Assembly: GCA_029378245.1 (NCBI GenBank)
Contig: JARKIF010000009.1
Coordinates: 1,240,001 to 1,304,000 of the forward strand
Direction of reading: 5' to 3'
DNA length: 64,000 nucleotides
DNA from: Roridomyces roridus
Lineage: Eukaryota > Basidiomycota > Agaricomycetes > Agaricales > Mycenaceae
Below, piece after piece: positions 1-10,435 of the stretch (positions are counted from its first letter, which is position 1; each line of letters starts with the position of its first letter). The position numbers were made by a program, and so were the translations under genes. Below the pieces are notes generated by a model. That model made no database searches. It had not been told where the DNA came from and saw only the letters and a program-made list of their open reading frames with translations.

Positions 1-726
1 CCATCGCATTGGGAGCGCCCAAGTCATCTGGGAGCTACTACGCCATCTTTGCGGCTGCCAATATCGGTGGTGTCGGTTACTTCAGGTAGGAAGATCAGCG
101 ACGTGGATAGTTTGTACCTGATTTCTCGCAGATCGGACGACGGGGGTGTCAACTGGATACGTATCGACGATGTAGCTCACGGATTTGTGATTCTTTCTCA
201 TCTATTCATGATTGCATCGCTCACACCCAGAACCCAGGGATCTGCTTCTTCGAACTGCTTGACCGGTGACTTTAGTACCTACGGCCGAGTCTATATCGGG
301 ACCAACGGTAGAGGTATCTTCTACGGGGACGCCTCGGGGACTGCTCCGCCGCCGAGTACGACGGTTAGCTCCACGACGACATCCAAGTCGTCTTCGAGCA
401 CGTCTAGCACCACCACCACCACCTCGAAATCGAGTTCGATTTCCAGCAGCAGCAGCAGCAAGTCCACGACGACTTCCTCGACTACCACTTCATCTGCCCC
501 CACATCTACCGGGACGGTTCCTGCGTTCGGACAGTGTGGAGTATGTGGTTCACTCTTGCGAGATCCGCCTCTAACTTTATTCAAGGGCCAGGGATGGACT
601 GGCGGGACCGTTTGCGTGGCGGGCTACACGTGCACCGTTAGTCTTGCTATTATCTTTCACCTGCATTCACTCATGCTTCTTTCGTAGTTCTCCAATACTT
701 TCTACAGCCAATGCATTGCTTCTTGA
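1..726 (+). CDS. GH74 xyloglucanase with C-terminal CBM1 (3' end only)
   Basis: This is the 3' end of a secreted glycoside hydrolase family 74 enzyme; members cut the beta-1,4-glucan backbone of xyloglucan in plant cell walls. The start lies before the window. The last exons give DDGGVNW, then YGRVYIGTNGRGIFYGD, the conserved end of the GH74 beta-propeller. A linker of about 60 residues made almost only of Ser and Thr follows, then a fungal cellulose-binding CBM1 with its usual Cys, Gly and aromatic residues (GQCGGQGWTGGTVC, then SNTFYSQC). Four introns are needed: about 86-131, 188-237, 541-585 and 637-687. Two of them interrupt the CBM1. The stop codon is TGA at 724-726. Endo-xyloglucanase and reducing-end-specific cellobiohydrolase cannot be told apart from this fragment. 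Confidence 0.85.
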
Positions 727-1657
727 CGTGCGCAACGTCTGGAATCAGTGTCCTGGGGTCTCTTTTGTCTGGGAAACGACCGAGGGTACGATAGGCCGCG
801 AATATATGATGCATCCGATTCTTCGTGCCATAAAACTGAAAATAAAATTCTTCAACCATTTCGCAATGCCCTCCACTGCTGCCTTGAATATTTTGAGCTT
901 TTCTGGGGGTGTTGAGGACGAGTAGAAGATCTATCACAGCAACATCACAGCGTTGATGCGAAGTTTGATGGGCGATCAGACTATACTACTTCGTCCAAAC
1001 CTCAAACCACTTCAGCTTCAGCTTCCACGAATACACATCGAGTCGTCCACATTCACGAACACAGCAAAGTCACTAAGGAATTGAATCCCATTCTCTCCAT
1101 TTTCGGTACCGGTGTTCTCATCGCAGACTGCGACAGATTAAATATTATTCTCCACCCGTTGCCTGCAACAGCGTGCAGGTCCAGCAGCAACACCCATGCA
1201 CCGTTCCGTTCGCTCGCACTGCGCAGTGCTGCGGCACAGCGAAATCAGTCAGTGTAGAGTTGTTAGGCGCGTATGTATCATCGCGCCTTGTCCCAGGCCA
1301 GACGGGCGATCTCCTGCCCTCGTTACTGCAGTCAGTCGAGTACTACGTCGAGGCTATGGTAGTCACTTCCAGGTCACTTCTAGATTTTTTTTGGAGAATG
1401 ATACATCGCTTGCCCGCGAAGATCTGATCTCGGTCGCTAGGGCCAAGGGAGATACTATTACTACTCAGATAGGACTGCAAGCGCGACACGTCGGTCGTTG
1501 GGTAAACTGTAACGGCACAGACTCTCCCTTTCCTTCTTACAGCTAGTCTGCCCGGGCTTTCTTTTCTGGTTTCCCGTCTCCTCTTCACTCCTTTCACCTG
1601 TGTTTTCATCGTTTTACACCGGTGCTGGACGCCTAACCTTAGTAATTTTTTTTCGTC
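727..1657. other. Intergenic region, no gene seen
   Basis: About 930 bases separate the GH74 stop from the next start codon. Open frames here are short, overlap on both strands and show no recognisable protein. The last 120 bases before 1658 are pyrimidine-rich (for example 1555-1610), as is common upstream of fungal start codons, so the 3' part is probably promoter and 5' UTR of the next gene. Confidence 0.5.
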
Positions 1658-2940
1658 ATGGCTGCTTGCGTCCCAGAAATCTCCGTGTCTCTTGCCCCCG
1701 AGCTCTTCGTCGTGGAGGAGCCCAGTTCCCCGTTCGCCTGGTCCACCGTCGCGGTGGACGATGACGACGGATTCCGGCCAATTCACCTCACTCCCCCACC
1801 CACCACGACTCCGACGAGATTCATGAAGCAATTGTCGCCGCTTCGTCCTGCCGACTCTCCCGTTAGCGGGCACGGTCTGGCGCGCGAGCGCTTCGAAGCG
1901 TTACTACAGGCTTCCAGGGAGAGAAACCTGGCAGTCGGGGCCAAGAAAGGGAACGATCTCCGCAAGGAAATCGCCCTCAAGGCCCATGGCAAAAAGCAAG
2001 GTGTGTCGCTACAAGCCTGTCCGGTCGCGGTGAAACTGAAACTTTTCTTCTAGTCGAGCGACGCGCCTTGTTCCTCTCCAAGGTGCTTGCCCCGCCGTCC
2101 CCTACGGCGACCTTGTTGCCAAAGACTCCCCCGGACTCCCCTGCCATTTTCAACTATGTAAGAATTGTGCACCACATTTGTCCCTTTTCTGACGAGGAAT
2201 TCCAGTCACTTCCTTCTCCCGACGTGCTGGTATCGCCCTTGGCCTTTTTTGAATCCTTGAATGAAAACCCGGCCTGTGGCCCGCTGTCCTATGGCCGCGA
2301 GCCCTGGGTCGAGCAAGTCGACTTCCGTGTTAAAACAGCTGTCAAGTCGGGCAATAACCGTGTCCCCCGTCCCAAGTCCACCACCCACGCTAGCACAGCC
2401 AAACCCGTCCCGTCTCTCGACCAAATTTCAGCTCGCCTGTCCTCCCATGGTCACGTCCGCACTCCCAGCGCAGAGGCTGCAGAGCAGAGGAAGTTGCGCT
2501 TACCCGCCTTCCTCGCTGCGTCTCGCAAGCCCGCTCCGAGGCTTACGATCGGCGTGGGCAGACTGCAGATGCCAGTCCGTGCCCCCGTGCCAACCAAGGC
2601 AGAAAATCTGCCGCTCATGCCGCCACGCTCTCCATGCTATCCACTGTCGCCCAACCTGCAGGTCACCACTTTGGTGGTACCACGCACGGCGTCATCGTCT
2701 CCGACCGAGCTTTCAGAGTCCAATCTCCAGGCTCTCAACTCGCGCGAAAGACGGGCAAAGGACATGCTCTCCGCTCTCCGAAAGCGTACGACCACTCCTT
2801 CCGAGATCGCTCAAGTCACCGGTCATGCCGATGACCTCGTGGATCGCAAGTGGAAACGGCGCAGCGCCCCCGCTGAGCTTAGCCCGCGTGCGCGTTCGGG
2901 TTTCGAGCATCCAGTCCTCGCCCTACCCGGAGGATTCTAA
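1658..2940 (+). CDS. Unknown basic, Pro/Ser-rich protein (393 aa)
   Basis: I do not recognise a family. Three exons (1658-2000, 2054-2157, 2206-2940) join in frame into 393 residues. The second intron (2158-2205, 48 nt, GTAAGA...CAG) is a multiple of three and can be read through, but it carries good splice signals. The N-terminal third contains an acidic stretch (VAVDDDDGF) and a charged helix-like segment (RERFEALLQASRERNL). The remainder is rich in Pro, Ser and Arg and looks disordered. The C-terminal 60 residues contain a second charged segment (SRERRAKDMLSALRKR). There is no signal peptide or membrane segment. It is probably a lineage-restricted nuclear or cytoplasmic protein; that is inference from composition only. 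Confidence 0.6.
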
Positions 2941-3296
2941 TCGAGAACCCCCACTTAATCGGAGGTTTCCCGTTTTCGCTTTCTTTTTCATTCAAGTCTT
3001 TTCAAACTCAAATCGAAGGGGGTGTCTGTACGTTTAATTGGGAGCAGCAAGCATCAAACCAGTAGAACAAAGCAACACAACACACCACAGCACATCCGCT
3101 GTATCGCAATGTTTTTTCGGGTCTTCGTTCATGGTCGGCTGCGCCACCTGGAGGACAATACACATAATTACACACACTCATTATCTACTGGGAAGGCAGA
3201 GCCCTCTTGTGTCTATCTGCACTAATACATAGTTTTGGTACGGGCTGTGCCCGAGGATATATACAACATCTGACCCCCAGAAAAAGATAGTCCGCG
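2941..3296. other. Convergent intergenic region
   Basis: The stretch holds the presumed 3' UTRs of the unknown protein (plus) and the minus-strand ies1 copy. No gene or structured RNA is evident. Confidence 0.5.
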
Positions 3297-5144
3297 TCAG
3301 TCCCATGAAACTTTTTGTAATCTGCCGACAGGTTCCTCCGGCGGTTCAGGCGTGATTCGACCTCGTAAGCGGGTTATAACATTCAGTCGTCGGGCTTTGG
3401 ATTCGTTCAGATTCAAATAGCGATGTTACAGCGACCTTACTATATTCCAGTGTGATATGCTCGTCTTGGCTCTCTTCGTCTGAATCGTCCAAGGGATCGT
3501 GGGTTGTGACCGTGTGCCACGCCTCTGCCACGGTTTGAGTATGTGGTATGGGATGCAAGAGGCCAACTCACGCTCTAGCATAGATCGCTCGGGCGAGGGC
3601 GATGGTTGATATACGCGACGCAATCGAGGGACTGTAGTTCATTAATGGAATCCAACTGAGCAGTGAGCACGTCAGACCTCGAAATGGTGGATCGCGGGCG
3701 ACTGCAGGCTCGCGATTCGGGACATAATACATAAAGGAGGCCTCCTCTGTTGGAATGTCACCGTGAGATGCCTGGGTTGTTGGAGGCCGCGAAGAATCTG
3801 GTGGGGCTATTCCCGAGGTCAGATGCGAGGACAAGAGGCGTTGGAAGAGAAAGAACCTGTGACGAAATGCGGCGCAGCAGCTTTCGACTTTTTCTCTCGT
3901 TCTGTATCCGAGACAAGGCGCTGGAGAAACCCATTCCGTTGCGTCGTCATCATTTTCCCCCACTCGACTTCCTCTGCTGTGTCGACATTCTCGCGGCGAT
4001 GCTCCTCCTCGGTGAGTTTCCGTATCCGAGGCGCTTTCCCTGGGTGTTGCCGGGAGTATGAGTCGTCGTAAGGGTTGGGGCCATCCGGGTTCTCCAAATA
4101 ATGATACATTAGCCAAAGAAAGACGTTTGCTCGATCTTTAGAAGACAAGGGCTTGGGCAGGAAAAGATCGAGAAAATTCAGATCTCCGTCAAAGTGAATG
4201 TTTGAGAGTGGCTAAGAAATAGAATGAGAAATATGCTTGGGGATTGACAAGTGTGCGCCTCACGGCAGCATGGTTTGCAAGGACGAAAATTAGATTTACA
4301 ACACTTGTTGGAGGACGTTGGCCTCCTCTCTACAGAATGAGTGAGTTGGAAGCAGGGGTTGTATAGAGACTTGCAGTTATCTCCAAGATTTGGTCCGGTC
4401 GCGAAGGCGGAATGCAGGTGAACTCAGACGCCAGTAGCGCTGCTTTCAGACAATTCTTTATCCGGGGTGCATCCTGTGCATTTCCGTCGGTCTTTTGAAG
4501 CGAGGGTATAGGATGGTATGTTCGCAGAGCCGTCTTCACTGCATCGCGCATCAGCTTCAGAGTCAGGATGGCCAGAGAAACACGCCACACTCTCTGGGAA
4601 GAAGGCCAGGGTCGAGTTTACGCGGCCGATATTTACGAGAAGGGAAATCTTGGCCAACTGAAATCGAGTTAAACGCGTCCAACATCAGGAAAACACTAGC
4701 CGAGCCATAGCACTCTCCAGTGCTATGCAGCTTCCCCAGTTTTCCTGATGAATAAAACTTGTGAGGACGGACCTCGATACCGAAAGCAGGAGTGTCGACC
4801 ATTTTGTCCTTGATCACCTTGGAGCATTTGCTAGACCGGTATATCGCATTGACGTAGATCTCCCGAAAGGTGCAGGGCTGGGGACCCAAAGGGCCGTTTG
4901 CAGTATCCATCATTGGAAGACTGAAAGCCACACAGTTGTCGTGAAAAATGTGGTTGAGAAAATCTATGTCGCGTCAGAGGGAATGTCGCAGGTAGAGATG
5001 GCGCCAGGGACCGTATTGGATATCCTCTCGCGTGAGCGGCTCAGCATCATTCCGTTTAATTGGCAAGGCTTTTCGGCTCAGATAGCCAACAGGAGGGAGG
5101 GGTTCTGGTGGCCATGAAGCGGGCTGGACAAGGATGGTCGCCAT
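3297..5144 (-). CDS. Ies1-like INO80 complex subunit, second copy
   Basis: Ies1 is a fungal accessory subunit of the INO80 nucleosome remodeller. Spliced on the minus strand the gene gives the family's ordered blocks: PLTREDIQYDFLNHIF, FREIYVNAIYRSSK, ISLLVNIGRVNSTLAFFPE, ALRTYHPIPSLQ with DAPRIKNCLK, then DRANVFLWLMYHYLE, and at the C terminus AWHTVTTHDPLDDSDEE and NVITRLRGR. All junctions I checked have GT...AG ends and keep the frame, so the copy looks intact. The stop (TGA) is at 3297-3299. The start at 5144 (MATILVQP) is the ATG nearest the conserved block; an upstream in-frame stretch reaches about 5291. The other copy is at 15341-17077. Coding sequence has diverged strongly, but the last two intron positions and phases match. 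It may be redundant or specialised. Confidence 0.75.
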
Positions 5145-5348
5145 CGGACGAGGATGGTCGCCAAGGTGGAGGGGGAGCAAGGGCCAGCCAGGATGCAAGG
5201 CAAAGGCGAGAAAGTAGCGTACTGCTGATTGGCAGGTCCGATCATCATTGATCATCAACTCTTCAGAGCCGTCTTCCATCCCTCGTTCCATTCATATTCC
5301 ACTCGCTCTCGTCGTGTACTCAGCATCAATATACTCGGGCTCCCAGCT

Positions 5349-5781
5349 ATGGCAGACAAATTCGACGAGGCTACCCAAGCTAGTTCCAGTGACTTTCCCC
5401 GTATCTCCGCGCCCTGACTGTCCGACATTCTAGAAAGAACTTGGGGCTTTTTTAGAAAAGCAGCAAACCGAAGCCCGCCTCCACCAGTCCATCCACACGT
5501 TCACTGGCATGTGCTGGGACAAGCACGTCGCGTCTCTTTCCCTTTTACTCGCGCGTCTTACGTTTCACAGGTGCATAACGGGCACGCCTGGGGCACGATT
5601 TTCGCGTAGTGAGGAGAGCTGTCTGTGCGTTGTGCTCCATATTTTGGCCGGCACAATATTGACCTTTTGCAGCTCCAATTGTGTGGAACGATTCCTTGAT
5701 ACATCGCTGTTCATGGTTCGTCGCATAGAAGAACAAAGGCATGCCCTCGAGGCGGCGTCCAATGGAAAATTTACAGAATGA
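5349..5781 (+). CDS. TIM8: Tim8, small Tim chaperone of the mitochondrial intermembrane space
   Basis: Tim8 works with Tim13 to escort membrane proteins across the intermembrane space. Four exons (5349-5388, 5438-5522, 5571-5624, 5673-5781) encode 95 residues. They contain the twin CX3C motif of the family: CWDKC in exons 2/3 and CLSNC across exons 3/4, followed by VERFLDTSLFMVRRIEEQR. Before the first motif is LEKQQTEARLHQSIHTFTGM, also family-like. The length fits Tim8 (about 90 aa). The intron at 5523-5570 needs a GC donor (GCACGT) to make DKC; the other introns are GT-AG. The gene is easy to miss because no exon exceeds 110 bases. It is convergent with the acyltransferase, with 27 bases between the two stops. 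Confidence 0.85.
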
Positions 5782-5808
5782 ACTACAACTATATTACTGC
5801 TTGAATAA

Positions 5809-7308
5809 TTACGACTTGCTCATTGCCGACCACACACGCTCCATTGCCGCAGGCAAGAAGAAACCCAGAGCATCCAATATCTCCCTCTTTTTCCGCAGCT
5901 TCAACGGGATTTCGAAGCTCGTCTTGGAGAACGAAGCACTGTCATACCACTTTGTTATGGACTCGTCTTTCTCGTGCCAGAGCTCTCGGAGCCAGGTATC
6001 AAAGGTTGTCTTCTCGGCCTCTGGAATCTCTACTTCGACGGCGGAAGAACTGGGTGTAGTCGCCGCATTTACATCGGACAAGTCGCCAATGGGAACGTCG
6101 GTCGCGACATCGAACATTCGCAAGTGCATGTGAATTGTAGGTGGCGGCACACCATGGAGGAATATAGACCTCAGGGTGAAGTAGCTCTGACCATAGCCCA
6201 TGGGGGGAATGCCTGAGATTCCGGTCAGTTTTCCGTGTCGCACACTCTCGAGGAAACACACCTGGATACACGGTAGTCACGTCGATCAACTTCAAGTCGG
6301 GGATGCGAGGGGAAAGGGACCGCAGAGAGAATAAAAGTCCAGTGGACCTTGGTAATAAGACGTTTCTCATGTCATCCTGCCCTGTTTGAGTGCTTTCAAG
6401 GCAAATTTTGTAAAAATCTCACTATGCCTGTTTTGTCTGCGAATTTCTTGCTTATTGGTCTGGTATTCTGGCTCACGACCGTTCCCTCGGGATAAAGCAC
6501 GAAGCAAAAGGGTTTATCGTCCTCCGCGGCTGCTTTGCCGAGCGCAGATAAATGTTTAGAAAGCTGCACTCGATCGGATACCCAGGACCTTGCAAGAAAT
6601 ATGAAGCTGAAGAGGCGCATAGCCCAACCTATTACGGGAAGCCACTATAGAATGTTGAGTCTCGAACTCGAAGTGAAGATGCGGCGGACCTGAAGGCTCT
6701 TCTTGAGGGTGATGTACACAGAGTCGTGGATACCCTCGGTGCCCACGAAATATGTTAGACACCAGCCATACCACCAGTCGGCATACACCTGAAGAAGTTG
6801 AATGAGACGGTGATAATATGGAAAAGACCACTGACTTGGTGGTTGGATATGAAGACAAACTTGGTGGGCAAATCCAACGAGACAATTTGACCATTCTCGC
6901 CCCTAACGACAACTTTCTCGATTTCTTCAGCCGTGAAGCGCCCCTTGCCCTCGGTTTCAAAAGAGACGACAAGGCTGGTCGGCGCAAACCACTGACACAT
7001 TAGAACTGGCACGTGAATGAGCGCTAATTTGTGAATTTGTGCTCCAGATCGGTATTACTCAGCAGGCACCCGAAAGCTCTCTTGGTATATCGTACACCGT
7101 CCGTGTAGATTGAACGGGTCCATTTGAACGGAAGTATCCAAAGAGGAAGAAGGAATAGGATTTGGGTTGCGTTGATGGTGAGGCACGCTACATTGAAGAC
7201 GATGCAGAACCCGGTGGCTAAGAGCTTGCGCTTGAAGGAGAGATTCTCGGTTCTTGCAGAGATGGGTAGGGTATGCAGGCCAGGGGGCTCAGCTTGAGAC
7301 ACCGTCAT
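5809..7308 (-). CDS. PlsC-type lysophospholipid acyltransferase
   Basis: This is an integral membrane acyltransferase of the LPLAT/AGPAT superfamily, which moves acyl chains from acyl-CoA to lysophospholipids in the ER. The N terminus carries a long hydrophobic stretch (about residues 30-60). The catalytic HX4D motif reads NHQVYAD and is split by an intron between NHQ and VYAD. The substrate motif is FVLYPEGT. Further on, VYPGIPPMGYGQSYFTLRS matches fungal members related to yeast CST26/YBR042C. The C-terminal quarter is charged and ends at 5809. All exons I traced join in frame (about 400 residues). Exact lipid specificity, lysophosphatidic acid or lysophosphatidylinositol, cannot be read from the sequence. 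Confidence 0.8.
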
Positions 7309-7491
7309 TCTCTTGCACGCAGTTGCAGCAAGGTGTACGCGTGCAGCAAGGGTGTAAAGCTGTGTAAAGTCGGTACACAGCTTTGTGTCATGATCGGGAT
7401 CGGCAGACTCATTACTTAACCTCTAGTACGTGATCTGAACGACTGCATTCACGCAACACTACTAGAGAGGCTGTATGGAGCTCGCCTACAT

Positions 7492-9368
7492 TCAACAACT
7501 AAATGGTTTGCCCACCAAGCCCTCTCTGTAAGCATCCACGATGAGCTGTAGCGGCTTAGCAGAGTCAATGAAAAACAATCACGCCACGTACTTTAATCGA
7601 GACATAGGTACCCGCGACACAAATGAAAGCCCCGGCCAGCACAGTGAACACGGCAATTAACAAGCCCACGGGGTGACGCCTTGCAATGCCCTTCCATCCG
7701 CCTTCCATGTGATACGCGTCGTGAATCCAGAAAAAGCCGGCGATCCCGTATGTGTACCAGGAGGCAAACAGAGCCGCGGCAATTCCTATGCCCGTCAACC
7801 TCTGCCACAAGTAAAGGAATGGTATCGTTCACCGATCAGGTACGAGAAAATGGGAACAGCAATGGCGAGAATAAACGCTATGGCCACAGCGACGAAGCAG
7901 AGTGCGACCCAGACAATCCATCCCAAGGTTGTGTGTGAGTAGATGTGCCTGGTGTCCCGGAAGAGGCGAACGAAAACAATCTTGGCAGCTGTGTGCGAGT
8001 ACAAACCACCCGCTCTGGAATAGCTCAATCAGAGGGTCTTTCATTCGATAGTAAATTTCTGGTCACATCAAAAAGTTTCCGAGGGCAATGGCAAAACTCG
8101 CTTTAGCCCAAACAGGAGGGAGGGACAAGAGGGCCGGAGAGGCGACGGTATTTCCGATAAAGACGTAGCTGTGCTAATTTTCAGTAATGTACATCGAGAT
8201 GAGAGGGATGTGTATACATCACGACTGCGAATACGACATAAAACAAGGTAGAGAAACCTTGGAGACACCACGCGGCCTTGGAATCTCAGCCTCATGAGCA
8301 CCTATGACGACGAACAGACCTTCATGGCATCCTCCGGACGCTTCATTTCCGATATGAGAATAAAGAACCTGACAAGCCATTACGGATTGGTAGAGGTTCG
8401 GAGGAAAACGCATACATAAAATGGCCTTGAAAAACAGTAAGCATGGGCAATCAAAGCTGCAAATCGACCAACCGGCATAAGCAAAGACCTGAGACCATCA
8501 AATTCCAGCAATTATTGCCCGGCAACGATACACACCGGATTCGTTATGGCCAGGAATGCTTGATAAAAATTGGTTGAAATCGTGGCGTCGAGTGCCCGTC
8601 CTGGAACGGGATTGACCCCAGCACCGATCATTGCGACGACGCCAGCCACAGCAATCAAGGATACACTGAATAGGCCCAACCAGCTGACCCCTTGGAGAGT
8701 TCTCGGGAGAGCGACCAGTAAAGTCGCCATCGAAAAAATGAGGAGAAGATATATTGTACACAAGCCATTGTTGGAAAGAGTCGAAAGCGCCTGCTGACCA
8801 GATAGTAACTCCGAGCCCTGGGACAGTTAAGCACGACGTGATGTTGGGATCAGCCCTACATACAGTTCCAAAAATGGCGAAAATGAGCGTCCCGATGGAC
8901 AGAATTTCCCGGAGCACTGGGCCACCCAAGACATACCCTGCATCACCCCTGCGATTCATGAGCCACCGGGTCAGAACGAGGCTTGACCCACATGTTATGG
9001 ACACTGGGGTGATTTAGCTTGAAATCTATGAGCAGCTTTGCCGTATACAGGGCAAAGAGCCCGAAGAAAGCTATCAAGAGAACGCCAGGGACGATTCCTT
9101 GGCCATTTCAGTACCAGTTTCGCAAATGGTGCATGGGCTCACCCACGACGGCCAAGGCAGAAGGGAGAGACAGCATGCCATTACTGACGATTTCTGCTAT
9201 CATAAGAATGCTAACAAACTGGAATTCGAGTTGAACAAAGCACTCGCTGAAGGACACGCCACGACTTGCCTGCCAACTGAGCGTCTTGTAGTGAAAGTCA
9301 TGGTCAGGCTGCTCTTGAAAGACTTCCAGATCTTCCTTGGGCTGAGAAGCGGGCTGTTTGTCGTCCAT
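7492..9368 (-). CDS. Amino-acid transporter, Aa_trans/AAAP family
   Basis: This is a multi-pass permease for amino acids, probably neutral ones, in the plasma or vacuolar membrane. After a hydrophilic N terminus (MDDKQPASQPKEDLEVFQEQ), the first membrane segment carries EIVSNGMLSLPSALAVVG, typical of the fungal Mtr/AVT branch. Further segments include YVLGGPVLREILSIGTLIFA, LGLFSVSLIAVAGVVAMIGA and FYVVFAVVMYVYIGNTVASP, about eleven in all. The final short exon gives LIVDAYREGLVGKPFSC, the usual C terminus of this family, and the stop at 7492. The gene has many short introns, some inside membrane segments. It lies in tandem upstream of the acyltransferase, 183 bases from it. The substrate is unknown. 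Confidence 0.85.
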
Positions 9369-9619
9369 AGCAAAGCCTTATCGAACAGAGAAAGTTTCCC
9401 CATGCTAAAAAGACGGATTTGGGTAAAATTTCTCAGTCAGAAGATGATTCCGGGAGGGCATCGAGACATTTTCAGTTCGGCACATGGCTCATTGGTTGCT
9501 GGCAAAATGGGCAGCGCTGAGGCGCGTCTGAAGTTGAAATGGAGACTAGCTCGAAGCTGCGTGAAGAAGGTGGATCATGCATTGTTTGTCGCCATCAATT
9601 CACCTTTCCGTTTACCATT

Positions 9620-10219
9620 ATGTCCAGCTCACCATCGCGCCCTCAGAGTCAGAGCAGTCCTACATGCACCCCATCTGCCGCTCAACCTCCATCCACCGCA
9701 CTGAGTCGCCCGTTGGCCGAGCTTGTTGGCGCGTCTTTCGCGCCGTTCGATACCGACACGGTCGTGTTACCCATCACCCAAGAGAACAATCGCGATGTGG
9801 ACTTTCAACGAGGTATGTCTGCAGGATTCTCAACATCCCCAGTGTGGCTCCACCTACTCCGTCAACTCGCTGTTGGTTTGTGAGGATAATTATTCCGTTT
9901 CTTCAGAGCTTTTAGAGAGGTTCCTGGACGCAGCTCTTGAAGCACACGCGTGGGCTTCTGCCCGCGCGTTCCACGAAACGCAAGTGGCGACCGAGACTTT
10001 CGAGAAGCAGATTGTGGAGATCCAGGCTACTGAACACGATCAAGGCATGTTTGCCCCTTCTTTCTTCGGTAGGCGTATCTTCTGCGCCGTTACCCTCCCC
10101 GTTTCGAGGTGTTTCCCACACGCCTGCTTACCCTTGCCACAGAAAAAGCGCGCCAACGGTTGGCTGAATTCGTAACTTCGATGCAGGAAATGCTTTCTCG
10201 CCTGACTTCTGTGTTCTGA
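9620..10219 (+). CDS. Small unknown protein (143 aa) with helical C-terminal half
   Basis: The family is not recognised. Three exons (9620-9812, 9907-10068, 10143-10219) join in frame to 143 residues. The first 60 residues are Ser/Pro-rich. From LLERFLDAALEAHAWASARA onward the protein is strongly helical with heptad-like spacing up to the end (MQEMLSRLTSVF), so it may form a coiled coil. There is no signal peptide. An in-frame ATG at 9539 could extend the N terminus by 27 residues. The second intron (10069-10142) is needed to pass stop codons. The stop codon lies inside the first unit of a 16-base tandem repeat. Confidence 0.6.
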
Positions 10220-10282
10220 ATGGATTGTGTTCTGGATGGATTGTGTTCTGGATGGATTGTGTTCCGGATGGACTGTGTTCTG
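10211..10282. repeat. 16-base minisatellite, 4.5 copies
   Basis: Four consecutive 16-base units start at 10211, 10227, 10243 and 10259, with a half unit at 10275. The consensus is GTGTTCTGGATGGATT. Units 2 and 3 are identical; units 1 and 4 each differ at one or two positions. The first unit contains the stop codon of the preceding gene (10217-10219), so the array forms the beginning of its 3' UTR. Confidence 0.9.
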
Positions 10283-10435
10283 TAATAGCCCTGTACTGTA
10301 GAAATTCAAGATTGTATTGCTGCTGATTCAATTTGATGCCGTATCGCTCTCATTCCGTTCATTGACCAATATTGCCCCTTCCCTGGCGCGGCCCAGGCTG
10401 TATCCACTCTTTATACTGCGTTCTTTATTCAGAAG

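Noticed and set aside
321..584. Minus-strand ORF rich in Val/Glu/Leu opposite the GH74 linker
   Set aside because: It is the antisense shadow of the Ser/Thr-rich linker of the GH74-CBM1 gene.
5131..5165. 13-base direct repeat AGGATGGTCGCCA, 20 bases apart, near the start of the minus ies1 copy
   Set aside because: Only two copies, inside or just upstream of the predicted N-terminal codons; too short to suggest a regulatory element or mobile-element footprint.
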